From Streptomyces carminius (GTDB lineage: Bacteria; Actinomycetota; Actinomycetes; Streptomycetales; Streptomycetaceae): a DNA stretch of 64,000 bases. The translations under genes and the position numbers were made by a program. Each line of letters opens with the position of its first letter. Position 1 is the stretch's first letter. The notes under the pieces are model-generated. The model did not search any database, was not told the DNA's origin, and worked only from the letters and a program-made list of their open reading frames with translations. Location: assembly GCF_002794255.1 (NCBI RefSeq), contig NZ_PGGW01000066.1:1-64000 (forward strand), read 5' to 3'. This document shows positions 19,621 to 28,769 of this stretch, piece after piece.

Positions 19621-20430
19621 ATGAGCGCAACCGGCGCATTCACCCCCCGGACCGCCGTGATCACGGGGGCGGACTCGGGAATCGGCCGTGCCACGGCCGT
19701 GCGCCTGGCCGAGCGGGGCATGGACGTCGGCATCACCTGGCACACGGACGAGGAGGGTGCCCGGGCCACGGCCGCCGAGGTGCGCGAGAAGGGCCGCCGG
19801 GCCGTCGTCGCACGGCTGGACCTCACCGAGCTGCCCGGCGCGGCGGACACCGTCGACCGGCTCGCCGACGAACTGGGCAGGATCGACGTCCTGGTCAACA
19901 ACGCGGGCACCGGCACCGCCACCCCCTTCCTCGACATCGGCCTCGACACCGTCCGGGAGGTCCTGGACACCGACCTGGTGGGCCCCTTCCTGTGCTCCCA
20001 GCGCGCGGCCCGCCGCATGATCGAGCAGGGGGACGGCGGCCGGATCGTCAACGTCACCAGCGTCCACGAGCACCAGCCGCGGGTGGGCGCCGCGCCCTAC
20101 TGCGCGGCCAAGGGCGGGCTCGGCCTGCTCACCCAGGTCATGGCCCTGGAACTGGCCGCGGCCGGTATCACCGTCAACTCCGTCGCGCCCGGCGAGATCG
20201 CCACCCCGATGACCGGCCAGGAGGACACCGACGTGACCACCGAGCCCCGGCCGGGCATCCCCGCCGGGCGGCCGGGTGACGCACGCGAGGTGGCCGCCGT
20301 GATCGCCTTCCTCACGGGCCCGGAGGCCGCCTATGTCACCGGGGCCTCCTGGGCTGTCGACGGCGGGATGCTGCGGATGGGGCCGCAGGCCGGTTCCCAT
20401 CTGCCGGACGACTCCTGGCGCCGCCCCTGA
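19621..20430 (+). CDS. SDR-family NAD(P)-dependent oxidoreductase
   Basis: 269 residues with the classical short-chain dehydrogenase signature: cofactor motif TGADSGIG (residues 17-24), NNAG, a catalytic Ser in NVTS, and YCAAK with Tyr and Lys. C-terminal WAVDGGM is typical of the family. ATG 19621 is preceded by CGGAGAG. It is the last gene in the run from the beta-mannosidase and may act on a released sugar, though the sequence does not identify the substrate. Confidence 0.88.
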   Translation: MSATGAFTPRTAVITGADSGIGRATAVRLAERGMDVGITWHTDEEGARATAAEVREKGRRAVVARLDLTELPGAADTVDRLADELGRIDVLVNNAGTGTATPFLDIGLDTVREVLDTDLVGPFLCSQRAARRMIEQGDGGRIVNVTSVHEHQPRVGAAPYCAAKGGLGLLTQVMALELAAAGITVNSVAPGEIATPMTGQEDTDVTTEPRPGIPAGRPGDAREVAAVIAFLTGPEAAYVTGASWAVDGGMLRMGPQAGSHLPDDSWRRP

Positions 20431-20590
20431 CCGGCGGAGGCGTCCGGACTGCTCCGGTTGGTGGACGCCGGTTTTCGCGCGGCGCCGAGAGAGGGCAGCA
20501 TCGTGTGCCGGGGGCCGCACGGCGGCACGGCGATACGACGGCACGGCGGGATACGGCGGGATACGGCGAGATACGGTGTGGTGATCGGCA

Positions 20591-21379
20591 GTGACGGAGA
20601 CCGCGCGCGCCCCCCAGGGCATTCCCTGCTGGGTCACCCTGCTGGTGCCCAGTCTGGAGGCGGCCCAGCACTTCTACGGCGAACTGCTGGGCTGGCGGTA
20701 CCGCCCCGGCTCGCAGAAGCTCGGCCACTACATGGTCGCGCTGGCCGGGGGTACGGCGGTCGCCGGCCTGGGCGAGGCCCGGGACACCCTGCGGGTCCTC
20801 ACCGCCTGGACGGCGTACTTCGCCACCGACAGCGTCGACGCGGCCGCCGGCCGGGTGCGGGAGCGCGGTGCCACCGTCGCGGTCGGGCCGGTCGGGTTCG
20901 GCTCGGGCCGGGTGGCCTGGGCCGCCGATCCCGCAGGGGCGGTCTTCGGGGTCTGGGAGGGCGGCACCGACCCCGAGTGGCGCGGGGGCGGCCGGCCCGG
21001 CGCCCCCGCCTGGCTGGAACTGATCACCCGGGACGCCTTCGCCGCCGCCCTCTTCTACGGGGAGGTCTTCGGCTGGGACCGGGCCGACCCCGAACGCTAC
21101 GACATCCGCTACGAACACGACCGGGTGCTCCTGCGCGTCGACGGGCGCACCGTGGCGGGCATCAGCGGCGGAGCGGTGGAGGACGCCCCGGACCCGCGCG
21201 TACGGCCGCACTGGCACGTCCACTTCCGGGTCCACGACGTCGACGCGACGGCGGAGAAGGCGCGGGCCCTGGGAGCCGAGGTGGTCGAGGGCCCCGCCCG
21301 GACACCGACGGGGCGGCTGGCGGTCATCCGGGATCCGCAGGGCGCGGTGTTCTCCGTCGAGACCTCCGTGTCCCGGTGA
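20591..21379 (+). CDS. Two-domain VOC (glyoxalase-fold) protein
   Basis: 262 residues forming two vicinal-oxygen-chelate units (about 10-120 and 130-258), each with the FYGELLGW / FYGEVFGW signature. Such Streptomyces proteins are often annotated as hydroxylases or antibiotic-resistance-like glyoxalases, but the active-site residues do not fix a reaction. GTG 20591 is the start. The 70 bp before it contain short imperfect repeats around GGCGGGATAC. It stands alone, convergent with recQ. Confidence 0.85.
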   Translation: MTETARAPQGIPCWVTLLVPSLEAAQHFYGELLGWRYRPGSQKLGHYMVALAGGTAVAGLGEARDTLRVLTAWTAYFATDSVDAAAGRVRERGATVAVGPVGFGSGRVAWAADPAGAVFGVWEGGTDPEWRGGGRPGAPAWLELITRDAFAAALFYGEVFGWDRADPERYDIRYEHDRVLLRVDGRTVAGISGGAVEDAPDPRVRPHWHVHFRVHDVDATAEKARALGAEVVEGPARTPTGRLAVIRDPQGAVFSVETSVSR

Positions 21380-21617
21380 CCGGCGCCGGGGAACACCGGG
21401 ACGGCAACCGGCGCCGGTGCCGCGACCGCAACCGCAACCGCCCGCACTGTCCGGCGGCTGCCGGCCGAGCGGCCGAAGGGGCGGATCGCCGGGCGGCCAC
21501 GCCGACCGCCTCGTCGCCCGGACCGGCAGCCCGGCGACGCGCCGCTCTTCAGGACTCGGGCGGGTTCACGCCGCGTCCGCCGCCCGGTGCGGCCGGCGGG
21601 CACCCGGTGGTGCCGCG

Positions 21618-23399
21618 CTACCGGTCGTTCCCGGTGGCCGGGTCCTCGACGAGGGTGAGCAGTTCCTGTCCGGTCACGGCGGTCAGGGACAGGGTGCGGT
21701 AGCCCACCGAGTCGAACAGGACGGTGACCCGGTCCTCCTCCTCGCTCATCACCAGGCCCTCGCCCCATTCCCGGTGGTGCACCCGTGCCCCGGTGCGGAA
21801 GCGTGCCCCGTGCGGCCGGGGCGGTTCCCCCGCACGCTCGCCGTGTTCCCGCTCCCGCTCCTGCTCCAGCCGCTCGAACCCCTGCCGCTCCCGCTTCCGC
21901 TCCTGCTCCAGCAGGCAGTTGTCGCAGTTGCCGCACGGCGGCTCGTAGTCCTCGCCGAAGTAGCCCAGCAGGAAGCGGCGCCGGCATCCGGTGGTCTCGG
22001 CGTAACCGCGCATCATCTCCACCCGGGACCGTTCCAGCCTCCGCCGGGCCTCGGCGACCTCGGCCGCGCGGTCGGCGGCCTCGCGCGGCGAGTCGTTCCC
22101 GGCGGGCAGCAGCTCGCCACCGGGGGCGGTGGTCACCGCTCCGGCCTCCTCCAGCAGGTTGACGGCCGCGGTGAGGCGGGCGGACGACAGACCGGTCCGC
22201 CCGCGCAGGCGCGCGGCGGGCAGCGGGCCGCCGTGCCGCCGGATCCGGGCGGCGACATCGGCCAGTACCCGGGGGTCGGGGCTCCCGGCGGAGAAGAACC
22301 GCCGCAGCCCCAGGTCCTCGGGCCGGTAGTACAGCACGGCCGACGCGGGGGCGCCGTCCCGGCCCGCCCGGCCGATCTCCTGGTAGTAGGCGTCGGGGGA
22401 GCCGGGTACGGAGGCGTGCAGCACGAACCGCACGTCGGGCTTGTCGATGCCCATTCCGAAGGCGGAGGTGGCGGCCACCACGTCCAGCTCGCCGCCGAGG
22501 AACGCGTCGTGCACCCGGGCGCGCTCGCTCGCGCGCATGCCCGCGTGGTACGCGACGGCGGACAGTCCGAGATCCACCAGCCGGGCCGCGCAGTCCTCCG
22601 CCTCCCTGCGGGTGGCCGTGTAGACGATGCCGGGGCCCGGCTCCGCGGCGGCCCGCTCCGCCACGGCTCGCCGCTTGTCCTCGTCGTCGGTGAAGCGGTG
22701 TCCCTCCAGCCGGAGGTTCGGCCGGTCGAAACCGGCGACGATCCGCGCCGGGTCGACCATGCCCAGACGGTCGGCGATCTCCTCCCGGACGGGCGGGGCC
22801 GCCGTGGCGGTCAGGGCGAGGACGGTGGGATGGCCCAGCCGCCGCACCACATGCCCCAGACGCAGATAGTCCGGACGGAAGTCGTGACCCCAGGAGGAGA
22901 TGCACTGGGCCTCGTCGACGACGAACAGGGAGGGGGAGAGCCGGGCCAGCCGCTCCACCACCTCGTCCTTGGCGAGCTGCTCGGGGGAGAGCAGGAGGTA
23001 CTCGGCGTCCCCCCGGCGGACGGCCCGCCAGGCGTCGGCGGTCTCACCGGCGGCCTGGTCGGAGTTGATCGCGACCGCGTCGGGGGCGTCGCTCCCCCGC
23101 AGGCCCTCGGTCTGGTCCCGCTGGAGGGCGATGAGCGGGGAGACCACCACGGTGGGACCGGGCAGCAGCACCGCGGGCACCTGGTAGACGGCGGACTTCC
23201 CCGCCCCGGTGGGCATCACCACCAGGGTGTCCCGCCCCCGCAGCACCTCCGCCATGGCACCGGCCTGGCCGGGGCGCAGCTCGGACCAGCCGAAGACGTC
23301 GGCGGCGACCCGCCTGAGCCGGGCACCGGCCTCTCCGTCCGGAGAACCGGTTCCGGTGCTTCCCGTGACGCCGGACACGGGCCGCTCCTTCCTCTCCAC
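21618..23399 (-). CDS. recQ: RecQ-family ATP-dependent DNA helicase
   Basis: 593 residues with helicase motifs in order: PTGAGKS (Walker A), SPLIALQRDQ, VVDEAQCISSWGHDFRPDY (DEAQ in place of the usual DEAH), LTATA, FDRPNLRL, and YYQEIGRAGRDG. A zinc-binding Cys set (CRRRFLLGYF...CGNCDNC) follows. The tail after a Glu/Arg-rich coiled segment has no clear HRDC domain. RecQ unwinds 3'-5' during recombination and fork repair. Streptomyces chromosomes usually carry more than one RecQ-like helicase. Confidence 0.95.
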   Translation of the reverse strand: MERKERPVSGVTGSTGTGSPDGEAGARLRRVAADVFGWSELRPGQAGAMAEVLRGRDTLVVMPTGAGKSAVYQVPAVLLPGPTVVVSPLIALQRDQTEGLRGSDAPDAVAINSDQAAGETADAWRAVRRGDAEYLLLSPEQLAKDEVVERLARLSPSLFVVDEAQCISSWGHDFRPDYLRLGHVVRRLGHPTVLALTATAAPPVREEIADRLGMVDPARIVAGFDRPNLRLEGHRFTDDEDKRRAVAERAAAEPGPGIVYTATRREAEDCAARLVDLGLSAVAYHAGMRASERARVHDAFLGGELDVVAATSAFGMGIDKPDVRFVLHASVPGSPDAYYQEIGRAGRDGAPASAVLYYRPEDLGLRRFFSAGSPDPRVLADVAARIRRHGGPLPAARLRGRTGLSSARLTAAVNLLEEAGAVTTAPGGELLPAGNDSPREAADRAAEVAEARRRLERSRVEMMRGYAETTGCRRRFLLGYFGEDYEPPCGNCDNCLLEQERKRERQGFERLEQEREREHGERAGEPPRPHGARFRTGARVHHREWGEGLVMSEEEDRVTVLFDSVGYRTLSLTAVTGQELLTLVEDPATGNDR

Positions 23400-23503
23400 C
23401 CCGCTTCCCCGCCCACTCCCCTCCTCACCTTCCCGGGCCCCGGCCCCTCCCGGCCCGGTTCCGAAGGCCGAAGGCCGAGGGCACCCGAGCCCCCTTCAGC
23501 GCC

Positions 23504-24277
23504 TCAGTGGGCGGCCCGGGCCAGGGACTCGGCGTCGCGGCCCTCCCGCACCGTGCCGGACTCCAGGTGGTACACGGCGAAGGCCCGGCGGATGACCGGC
23601 TGGGCGACGTTGCGCACCTTCACCCCGCCGCTGGTGAGGCCGTGCTCGGTACCCGCGTGGGCGTGCCCGTGGACGGCCAGGTCGGCACCGGCGGTGTCCA
23701 CCGCCTCGGCCAGCAGGTAGCTGCCCAGGAAGGGGTAGATCTCCAGCGGTTCCCCGGCGAGCGTGTCGGGCACCGGGGAGAAGTGCGTCAGGGCGACGCG
23801 TACGGCGCAGCCCTGTCGTCCCAGGTCCTCCAGCGCGGTCCGCAGGCCGTCCGCGCAGCCGCGGGTGTAGCGGATGAAGTCCTTCATGGCCCGCTCGCCG
23901 AACTCGCTGCCGCAGCGCCCGGCGAACCCGCCGCCGAAGCCCTTGGTGCCCGCGACGCCGACCCGTGTCCCGCGCACGTCGACGACCGTTCCCCCGCCCT
24001 CCAGGACGGTCACGCCCGACTCCCGCAGCAGGGCGGTGACCTCCTCCGGACGCTCGTCGTGGTGGTCGTGGTTGCCCAGTACGGCGATCACCGGCACACC
24101 CAGGCCGGAGACCTCCTCGGCCACCACCCGGGTCTCCTCCAGGGTGCCGTGCCGGGTCAGGTCACCGGCGAGGAGCAGGAGGTCGGCACATTCGGGCAGG
24201 GTCTCGAAGGCCGGGCGGAGCACTCCGGCGCTGTCCGGTCCCATGTGGATGTCACCGACGGCTGCTATGCGGATCAT
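23504..24277 (-). CDS. Calcineurin-like metallophosphoesterase
   Basis: 257 residues with the full metal-ligand series: GDIHMG (residues 8-13), GDLTRHG, GNHDHHDE, LTHFSP and GHAHAG. These enzymes hydrolyse phosphodiesters or phosphomonoesters with two metal ions. ATG 24277 overlaps the stop of the BON gene by 4 bp, so it is translated with it. The operon partner nucleotidyltransferase hints at nucleotide-linked chemistry, but this is inference. Confidence 0.9.
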   Translation of the reverse strand: MIRIAAVGDIHMGPDSAGVLRPAFETLPECADLLLLAGDLTRHGTLEETRVVAEEVSGLGVPVIAVLGNHDHHDERPEEVTALLRESGVTVLEGGGTVVDVRGTRVGVAGTKGFGGGFAGRCGSEFGERAMKDFIRYTRGCADGLRTALEDLGRQGCAVRVALTHFSPVPDTLAGEPLEIYPFLGSYLLAEAVDTAGADLAVHGHAHAGTEHGLTSGGVKVRNVAQPVIRRAFAVYHLESGTVREGRDAESLARAAH

Positions 24278-24579
24278 GCGAGTTCCTCCGGGCGGTCGGG
24301 GGCGGTGGCGTCGGCCACGACGATGTCGGTCCGTACCGGCACACCGGCCAGCTCCTCCCGGGCGACGCGCTCGACGGTCTCCCGGCACTCGGCGGTGGGG
24401 ACGGTACCGGTGACCACGACGGCGTCGCCGCGGGACTCGATACGCATGCCCAGCTCGGCGATCTCCTCGCGGACGAGCCGCTCCTGCAGATGGGCGATGC
24501 GGTACTCGGTGTTCCCGGCACCGGCACCGGAGCCTTCCCCGGCCCCGGAGCCGGTCCGGCGGGCGTCACGGTCCATCAT
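24274..24579 (-). CDS. BON-domain protein
   Basis: 101 residues. After a Gly/Ala linker, residues about 37-95 match a single BON domain: RIESRGDAVVVTGTVPTAECRETVERVAREELAGVPVRTDIVV. BON domains bind lipids or peptidoglycan-associated surfaces in other proteins. No signal peptide is present, so it is probably cytoplasmic here. The start is within an ATGATG pair at 24579/24576, inside the 3' end of the upstream nucleotidyltransferase (14-bp overlap). Confidence 0.82.
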   Translation of the reverse strand: MMDRDARRTGSGAGEGSGAGAGNTEYRIAHLQERLVREEIAELGMRIESRGDAVVVTGTVPTAECRETVERVAREELAGVPVRTDIVVADATAPDRPEELA

Positions 24580-25282
24580 GGGAGTCCTCCTCCGGTTTGA
24601 CGACCTGCAGGCGTTCCAGCAGGTAGAGGAAGGCGTCCGGCATCGGATCCGCGCCGCACTCGCGCCGCACCCGGGACCAGTCGACCTTCTCCCGCAGCGC
24701 ACGGGCGATCGGCAGAACGGCGCCGAAGTCGCAGTGGTGCTCGGTGAAGGCGGTCAGCAGGCTGGCGACCAGGTCGGTCACCGACAGCACGGGCATGTGC
24801 ACCGACTCCACGGACAGCCGATCGGCCCGGTCCAGCAGTTCGCGGGTCACCGGCTGCCGTGCCAGCCGGAAGATCAGGTCGATGTCCTGTCCCAGGCAGC
24901 GTGCCTTGAGCAGCCAGTCCTCCGGAGGTGTGTACACCTTGAGACCGGCGTCGCGCAGCGTGGCGGCCACCGCGTCGGCGTCCTCGGGCAGGACGCAGAA
25001 GTCGGCGTCGTGCTGGAGGTTGTCGGGTCCGCCGTGCGCGTACACGGCGACACTGCCCGCCAGCGCGAAGGGGTGCCCCGCGCCCTTGAGCAGGGTGGCC
25101 ACCTGCTTGGTGGCCTCCAGGATGGCCTGGGTGCGGTTGGGGGGCAGCTCCCCGGGCTCCTCGTGATGGTCCCGGGGCCCCGGGCGCTCCCACTCGCCGC
25201 CGGGACCGGACACCGGGCGTGGGCGGGGCGGTGCGTCCCGTCCCGCCGGAGCCTGGCCGCCCGGATACTCCGTCACAGTCAC
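24566..25282 (-). CDS. Nucleotidyltransferase-fold protein
   Basis: 238 residues. A Pro/Gly-rich N-terminal stretch of about 50 residues precedes a minimal nucleotidyltransferase fold with GSVAVYAHGG and HDADFCVLP (the GSxxxY plus Asp-x-Asp pattern), and a later IDLIFRL strand giving a third acidic residue. Proteins of this type include tRNA-modifying and toxin-like nucleotidyltransferases, but no HEPN antitoxin partner is present. GTG at 25282 is chosen (GGAG 7 bases upstream); GTG 25276 is an alternative. It heads a three-gene overlapping operon with the BON and phosphoesterase genes. Confidence 0.8.
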   Translation of the reverse strand: MTVTEYPGGQAPAGRDAPPRPRPVSGPGGEWERPGPRDHHEEPGELPPNRTQAILEATKQVATLLKGAGHPFALAGSVAVYAHGGPDNLQHDADFCVLPEDADAVAATLRDAGLKVYTPPEDWLLKARCLGQDIDLIFRLARQPVTRELLDRADRLSVESVHMPVLSVTDLVASLLTAFTEHHCDFGAVLPIARALREKVDWSRVRRECGADPMPDAFLYLLERLQVVKPEEDSHDGP

Positions 25283-25825
25283 TCCGATCTCCACGTCTCT
25301 CGTCGTTTCCCGCGGCCGCGGTGCTTCGCGGCGTACCGCCGGTGGCACCGCTGCGCGGACGCCGGTCGGGCCCTGCCGGTGTCCGGCCGGGGCCCGAGAG
25401 CCTTCCACGAGTGCACCGGTACCCGCCGTCGTCCGTTCGATACCGGTTGACACCGGTGGTGAGGAGGTGCCCGGAGGCGGTGCGCGCCCCACGGGACGGC
25501 CGGGGGCGGAGCGGGAGAGCACCGGGGGCACGACCGGGAGGGGCGAGACCGAGGAGCGGCGGACGGGTGAGGACGGGTGAGGCTGAGAGAGCTGAGAAAA
25601 CGGAGAGGGGTCCGGAACGTCCCGGGCGGACGTCCGGACCCCTGTGCGGACCGGGGACGGGCCGGTCCGGCTGTCATCCGGTGAGCCGGTGCCGGCGGCG
25701 GCCGCCGCCGGTGGGGGTGCGGCACCGGGCCGGGCGCCGCACCCCGCTGTCAGTCCGGGAGCCCCTCCGGGCACTTCCCGGACCTCGGTCCGGACCTCGG
25801 TCCGGATGGTGGCCAGGGGGGAGGA
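25283..25825. other. 543-bp gap
   Basis: No gene is supported. It holds a perfect 20-bp palindrome at 25692-25711, about 115 nt beyond the DUF4360 stop and possibly its terminator, and a 12-bp direct repeat in tandem at 25779-25802. Confidence 0.6.
25692..25711 (-). terminator. 20-bp palindrome downstream of DUF4360 gene
   Basis: CCGGCGGCGGCCGCCGCCGG is a perfect palindrome. A hairpin without a T-run is a common actinobacterial terminator form, but a loop-less palindrome is less certain. Confidence 0.4.
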
Positions 25826-26506
25826 TCAGTCCTCTCCCTCGTCACCGCCGCCCTCGTCGCACTCCTTCCATGCGAGCTGGTACGTGGTGTTGACGGAACC
25901 GTCGGTGGAGTCCATCGCGATGAGGCTGGTGGTCTCGGCGGTGTTCGAACTGCCACCGCTGACCCGCAGTTCGGTGTTGATGTTGAAGTTCCGCAGTTCG
26001 CCGCAGGGCGCCCAGGCCAGCGAGCCGACGGGAACCTCGTCGGTCGACTGCCAGTTGTCGTCGTACGGACCCGCGAGCTGGTGGGTCCCCGACCGGGTCT
26101 CCGCCTGGCCCTGGAAGAAGTACTGCGCCTTCTGCGTTGCGGTGGCGCCCTTCTCCAGGTAGGCGTACCCGCGGTAGTTCACGCTCGCGATGGCGTAGGT
26201 GAAGCCCTGGGGGACCCGGACGGCCAGGTTGAGCTGGCAGTTCTTCCGGAAGTCCATGGGCTTCGAGCCCACGCCGACCGAGGCGATGTAGTCGCTGTAG
26301 GTCACGGTGAAGGCCGTGTTGTCGGGAGCGACGGCCACGGCCGCGGTGCCGAGCGGGCAGCCCGACCCGTTGACCGTGAGGACCTCGATCACCATTCTGT
26401 CGGTCGGCGCGTCCTCGAAGTAGGGAGGAGTCGCGACGACGTTCGACGAGAACGACGAGGCGAATAACGCCGCGATCGCGCCGCCGGCAACAAGTGCTCC
26501 GGACAT
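25826..26506 (-). CDS. Secreted DUF4360 protein, paralogue 1
   Basis: 226 residues with a signal peptide (first about 28 residues, MSGALVAGGAIAALFASSFS) and a DUF4360 domain: NGSGCPLGTAAVAVAPDN, DFRKNCQLNLAVRVPQGF, SVNYRGYAYLEKGA and APCG, with four Cys that could form two disulfides. The family is secreted in Streptomyces and fungi and has no assigned function. ATG 26506 has GGAG 5 bases upstream in a 14-bp stretch (ATTGGAGA...) shared with paralogue 2. Codon 14 is TTA (26467-26465). The tail is acidic (DEGGGDEGED). Confidence 0.88.
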   Translation of the reverse strand: MSGALVAGGAIAALFASSFSSNVVATPPYFEDAPTDRMVIEVLTVNGSGCPLGTAAVAVAPDNTAFTVTYSDYIASVGVGSKPMDFRKNCQLNLAVRVPQGFTYAIASVNYRGYAYLEKGATATQKAQYFFQGQAETRSGTHQLAGPYDDNWQSTDEVPVGSLAWAPCGELRNFNINTELRVSGGSSNTAETTSLIAMDSTDGSVNTTYQLAWKECDEGGGDEGED

Positions 26507-26985
26507 GGTTCTCCAATCAATCGTCTGTGAAGCGCGACGGGGCAGAGAGGCCCGACGCGTTTGCCGAGTGAAATCGCCGATTCGCGTCATACCGCGTCTT
26601 TGGCGGGCATCGTCCGCCGACTGTGGGCACCACGGCTTCAGGAAAGGAGCGAGAGATTGCGGACACCTCGTTCCCCCGGCGTACAGAAAGCTTTCTCCGA
26701 TTCCCGCGGGCACTGGTGGGCACCCCGCCGTCCCAGCGATGGAAGTGGCTGGGACGGCGGGACACCGGTCCGCGCGGTTCGGCTCTCCGTACCTCCGCCG
26801 ACGGGTTTCCCGGTTCTCCGGCACAGCGGGGCGCCGGGCTGGGCGCCGTGCTGTGCGGTACCGGTCACCGCCCCGGTGTGCCCGTGACGGACACGGCCGG
26901 TTCGGGGTGACCTTCCCTCGGGGTCCTGTCTTTTCCGCTCGCGGCCGAGCCGGACGCGGTTACGCGTGGACCTTGCGTGTGCGGA
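26507..26985. other. 479-bp gap between the two DUF4360 genes
   Basis: No gene is supported. It contains a strong hairpin (26724-26761). The 20 bp next to the start of paralogue 1 resemble those before paralogue 2, suggesting duplication of leader as well as coding sequence. No CebR-like box is found here. Confidence 0.6.
26724..26761 (-). terminator. Hairpin between DUF4360 genes
   Basis: A perfect 14-bp stem (26724-26737 with 26748-26761) and a 10-nt loop lie about 225 nt beyond the stop of paralogue 2 and 218 nt before paralogue 1. If it terminates, the two paralogues are separate transcripts. Confidence 0.6.
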
Positions 26986-27639
26986 TCAGCTCTCGCACTT
27001 CTTCCAGGCGATGTGGTAGACGGTGCTCACGGCACCGTCGGTGGAGTCCATGGCCACGAAGCTGGTGGTCTCCTTGAGGTTGGAACTGCCGCCGTCGACC
27101 CGGAGCTCGGAGTTGATGTTGAAGTTCCGCTCCACGCCGCAGGGCGCCCAGACCATCTCGCCGACCTCGGCCTCGTCCGTGTGCTGCCAGTTGTTGTCGT
27201 ACGGGCCGTCGATCTTGTGCGTGGCGGACTTGGTCTCGGCCGAGCCCTGGTGGAAGTACTGCGCCTTCTGCAGCGCGGTGGCGCCCTTCTCCAGGTAGGC
27301 GTACCCGCGGTAGTTCACGCTCGCGATGGCGTAGGTGAAGCCGTGCGGGACCTTCACGCCCAGGTTGAGCTGGCAGTTCTTCCTGAAGTCGGTCGGGTGC
27401 GAGCCCACGCCCACCGAGGCGAGGTAGTTGCTGTAGGTCACGGTGAAGGCGGTGTTGTCGGGGGAGACGGCCACGGCCGCCGTCCCCGCCGGGCAACCCG
27501 ACCCGTTGACCGTGTTGACGCCGATCTGGATCTTCTCGGCGGGAACCGTGGAAACCGGCTCCGTGCCCATGCTGGTGCCGGCCAGCGCCGAGGCGAATAA
27601 CGCCGCGGCCGCTCCACCGGCGAGGAAGACTCCGGACAT
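26986..27639 (-). CDS. Secreted DUF4360 protein, paralogue 2
   Basis: 217 residues, signal peptide MSGVFLAGGAAAALFASALA, then the same DUF4360 core as paralogue 1 ([50 protein letters not shown]) with over two thirds of residues identical by eye. Four Cys are at matching places. ATG 27639 is used because the ribosome site and signal peptide match paralogue 1. Codon 14 is again TTA (27600-27598). A perfect CebR-like box lies about 355 bp upstream. The protein may bind or modify polysaccharide outside the cell, but only regulation and export support that. Confidence 0.88.
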   Translation of the reverse strand: MSGVFLAGGAAAALFASALAGTSMGTEPVSTVPAEKIQIGVNTVNGSGCPAGTAAVAVSPDNTAFTVTYSNYLASVGVGSHPTDFRKNCQLNLGVKVPHGFTYAIASVNYRGYAYLEKGATALQKAQYFHQGSAETKSATHKIDGPYDNNWQHTDEAEVGEMVWAPCGVERNFNINSELRVDGGSSNLKETTSFVAMDSTDGAVSTVYHIAWKKCES

Positions 27640-27993
27640 GACTCTCCAATCGATCGTCGCGAACGCGTCGCAACCGGGGGAAACCGGCTCCGTCGGCCCG
27701 CGCGGGGGGTGTGCGGGTGTTGCCATCCGGACTCCCGAGAGCTCCCCTTCCGGGACCGGCGCCGGCGGCACGGTCCGGCGTCCGCGGGCAGCCTCCGACA
27801 AGGGGCGGTCGTCGGTGCCCGGTGTCCGCGGGGCACGACTCCGGCCGGGGTGCGGCCGGAGCGGTCCACGTACCCGCGCGGACTGTTGCGAACGATGCGG
27901 AGCGTGCGGCTGGACGCTGGAGGGCGAGACGGCATCGCGCGACCGGGGAGGTCGCCCATGATCTGGCCTCCGGCTGTCCCGTGGGGGGAGAAG

Positions 27994-28007
27994 TGGGAGC
28001 GCTCCCA
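27994..28007. promoter_or_regulatory. Perfect CebR-like operator upstream of DUF4360 pair
   Basis: TGGGAGCGCTCCCA, extended to a 16-bp palindrome by flanking G and C. It is 355 bp from the paralogue 2 start, which would give a long leader. The next gene the other way starts more than 760 bp away. Confidence 0.8.
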
Positions 28008-28559
28008 CAGTAGGGAAGGACAGGCGGCCGGGCAAGGGTGCGTACGTCGTCCGGGAAACACGGCCGAAAGAACGCCCCGCGGAGTGTTCCCGGCGTGATC
28101 CCCGCTCCCGCCGCCGGCGAGAGGGGAGTTCCTCCGCGGCGGGAGCGGCGTGCGGCGGACTGTTCTTTCCGGTGGCTTCCGGTGGGTTTTCACCGGAACG
28201 GCCCCGATGTTCTGATGATGTTGTCCGATATCCAGTGCACCGGGTGCCGGAGGGTGCTTCCGGCTCACTGTCCCACGAAGGCTTCGCCCTGCCTTTCGAC
28301 CGCTAATTTCCGCCACCGGGCGCCTTGCTGGAGTTAACCGCCCGGAGGTGATTGTACGGGCGTGCTTGTTTCTGTTATCAGCGGCCCCTCCCTACCGGTC
28401 GGCCGTACTGCCGGTTAACCGGGCATTTGCCACTGGGACGTTGTTGGGATTCGCTTCCTCCTGTCCGGGAGGTGGAGAGGCGAACCGGCGGAAGGCGGGC
28501 CTCCGCGGTGTGGGGCTCCCCGGCCCGCGGTGGGCGTCCGTACCGCTTCCCCGGACAGC

Positions 28560-28592
28560 GGGCGGCGGGCGGCGGGCGGCGGGCGGCGGGCG
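28560..28592. repeat. Short tandem repeat, GGGCGGC x 4.7
   Basis: Uninterrupted 7-bp units in a non-coding stretch. Its length may vary between strains by slippage. No function is suggested. Confidence 0.7.
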
Positions 28593-28769
28593 AACAGGGA
28601 GAACGGGACCGCCGGGAGCGCGGGGAAGCCGCCGGCCGAGGGCCTGCGCGCGTCCGGGCGCGCAGGCGCGCCGATGCGCCGGTGCGCGGCCCGGTGGCGC
28701 CATGAGAAGGCGGATTCCGGGAAGACGGTGGAGGCAGGTTCTTCCCGCCGACCCGGAGGTGTTCACCGG

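Larger units (their letters stand above)
27640..28769. other. 1.1-kb gap between DUF4360 and DUF4230 genes
   Basis: No convincing gene is seen. It contains a perfect CebR-like box (27994-28007), a lower-GC stretch at about 28140-28470 with TTAACC and TTATC words unusual for this genome, and a 7-bp tandem repeat GGGCGGC (4.7 copies, 28560-28592). The lower-GC part is where promoters or a small RNA could lie; I see no clear hairpin series there. Confidence 0.6.

Noticed and set aside
28140-28470. tRNA or riboswitch in the lower-GC gap
   Set aside because: No cloverleaf, no TTCAAAT-like loop and no known riboswitch core could be found.
28540-28600. Short tandem repeat considered as a CRISPR or VNTR gene
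   Set aside because: Units are only 7 bp with no spacers and no Cas genes in view; kept only as a repeat.
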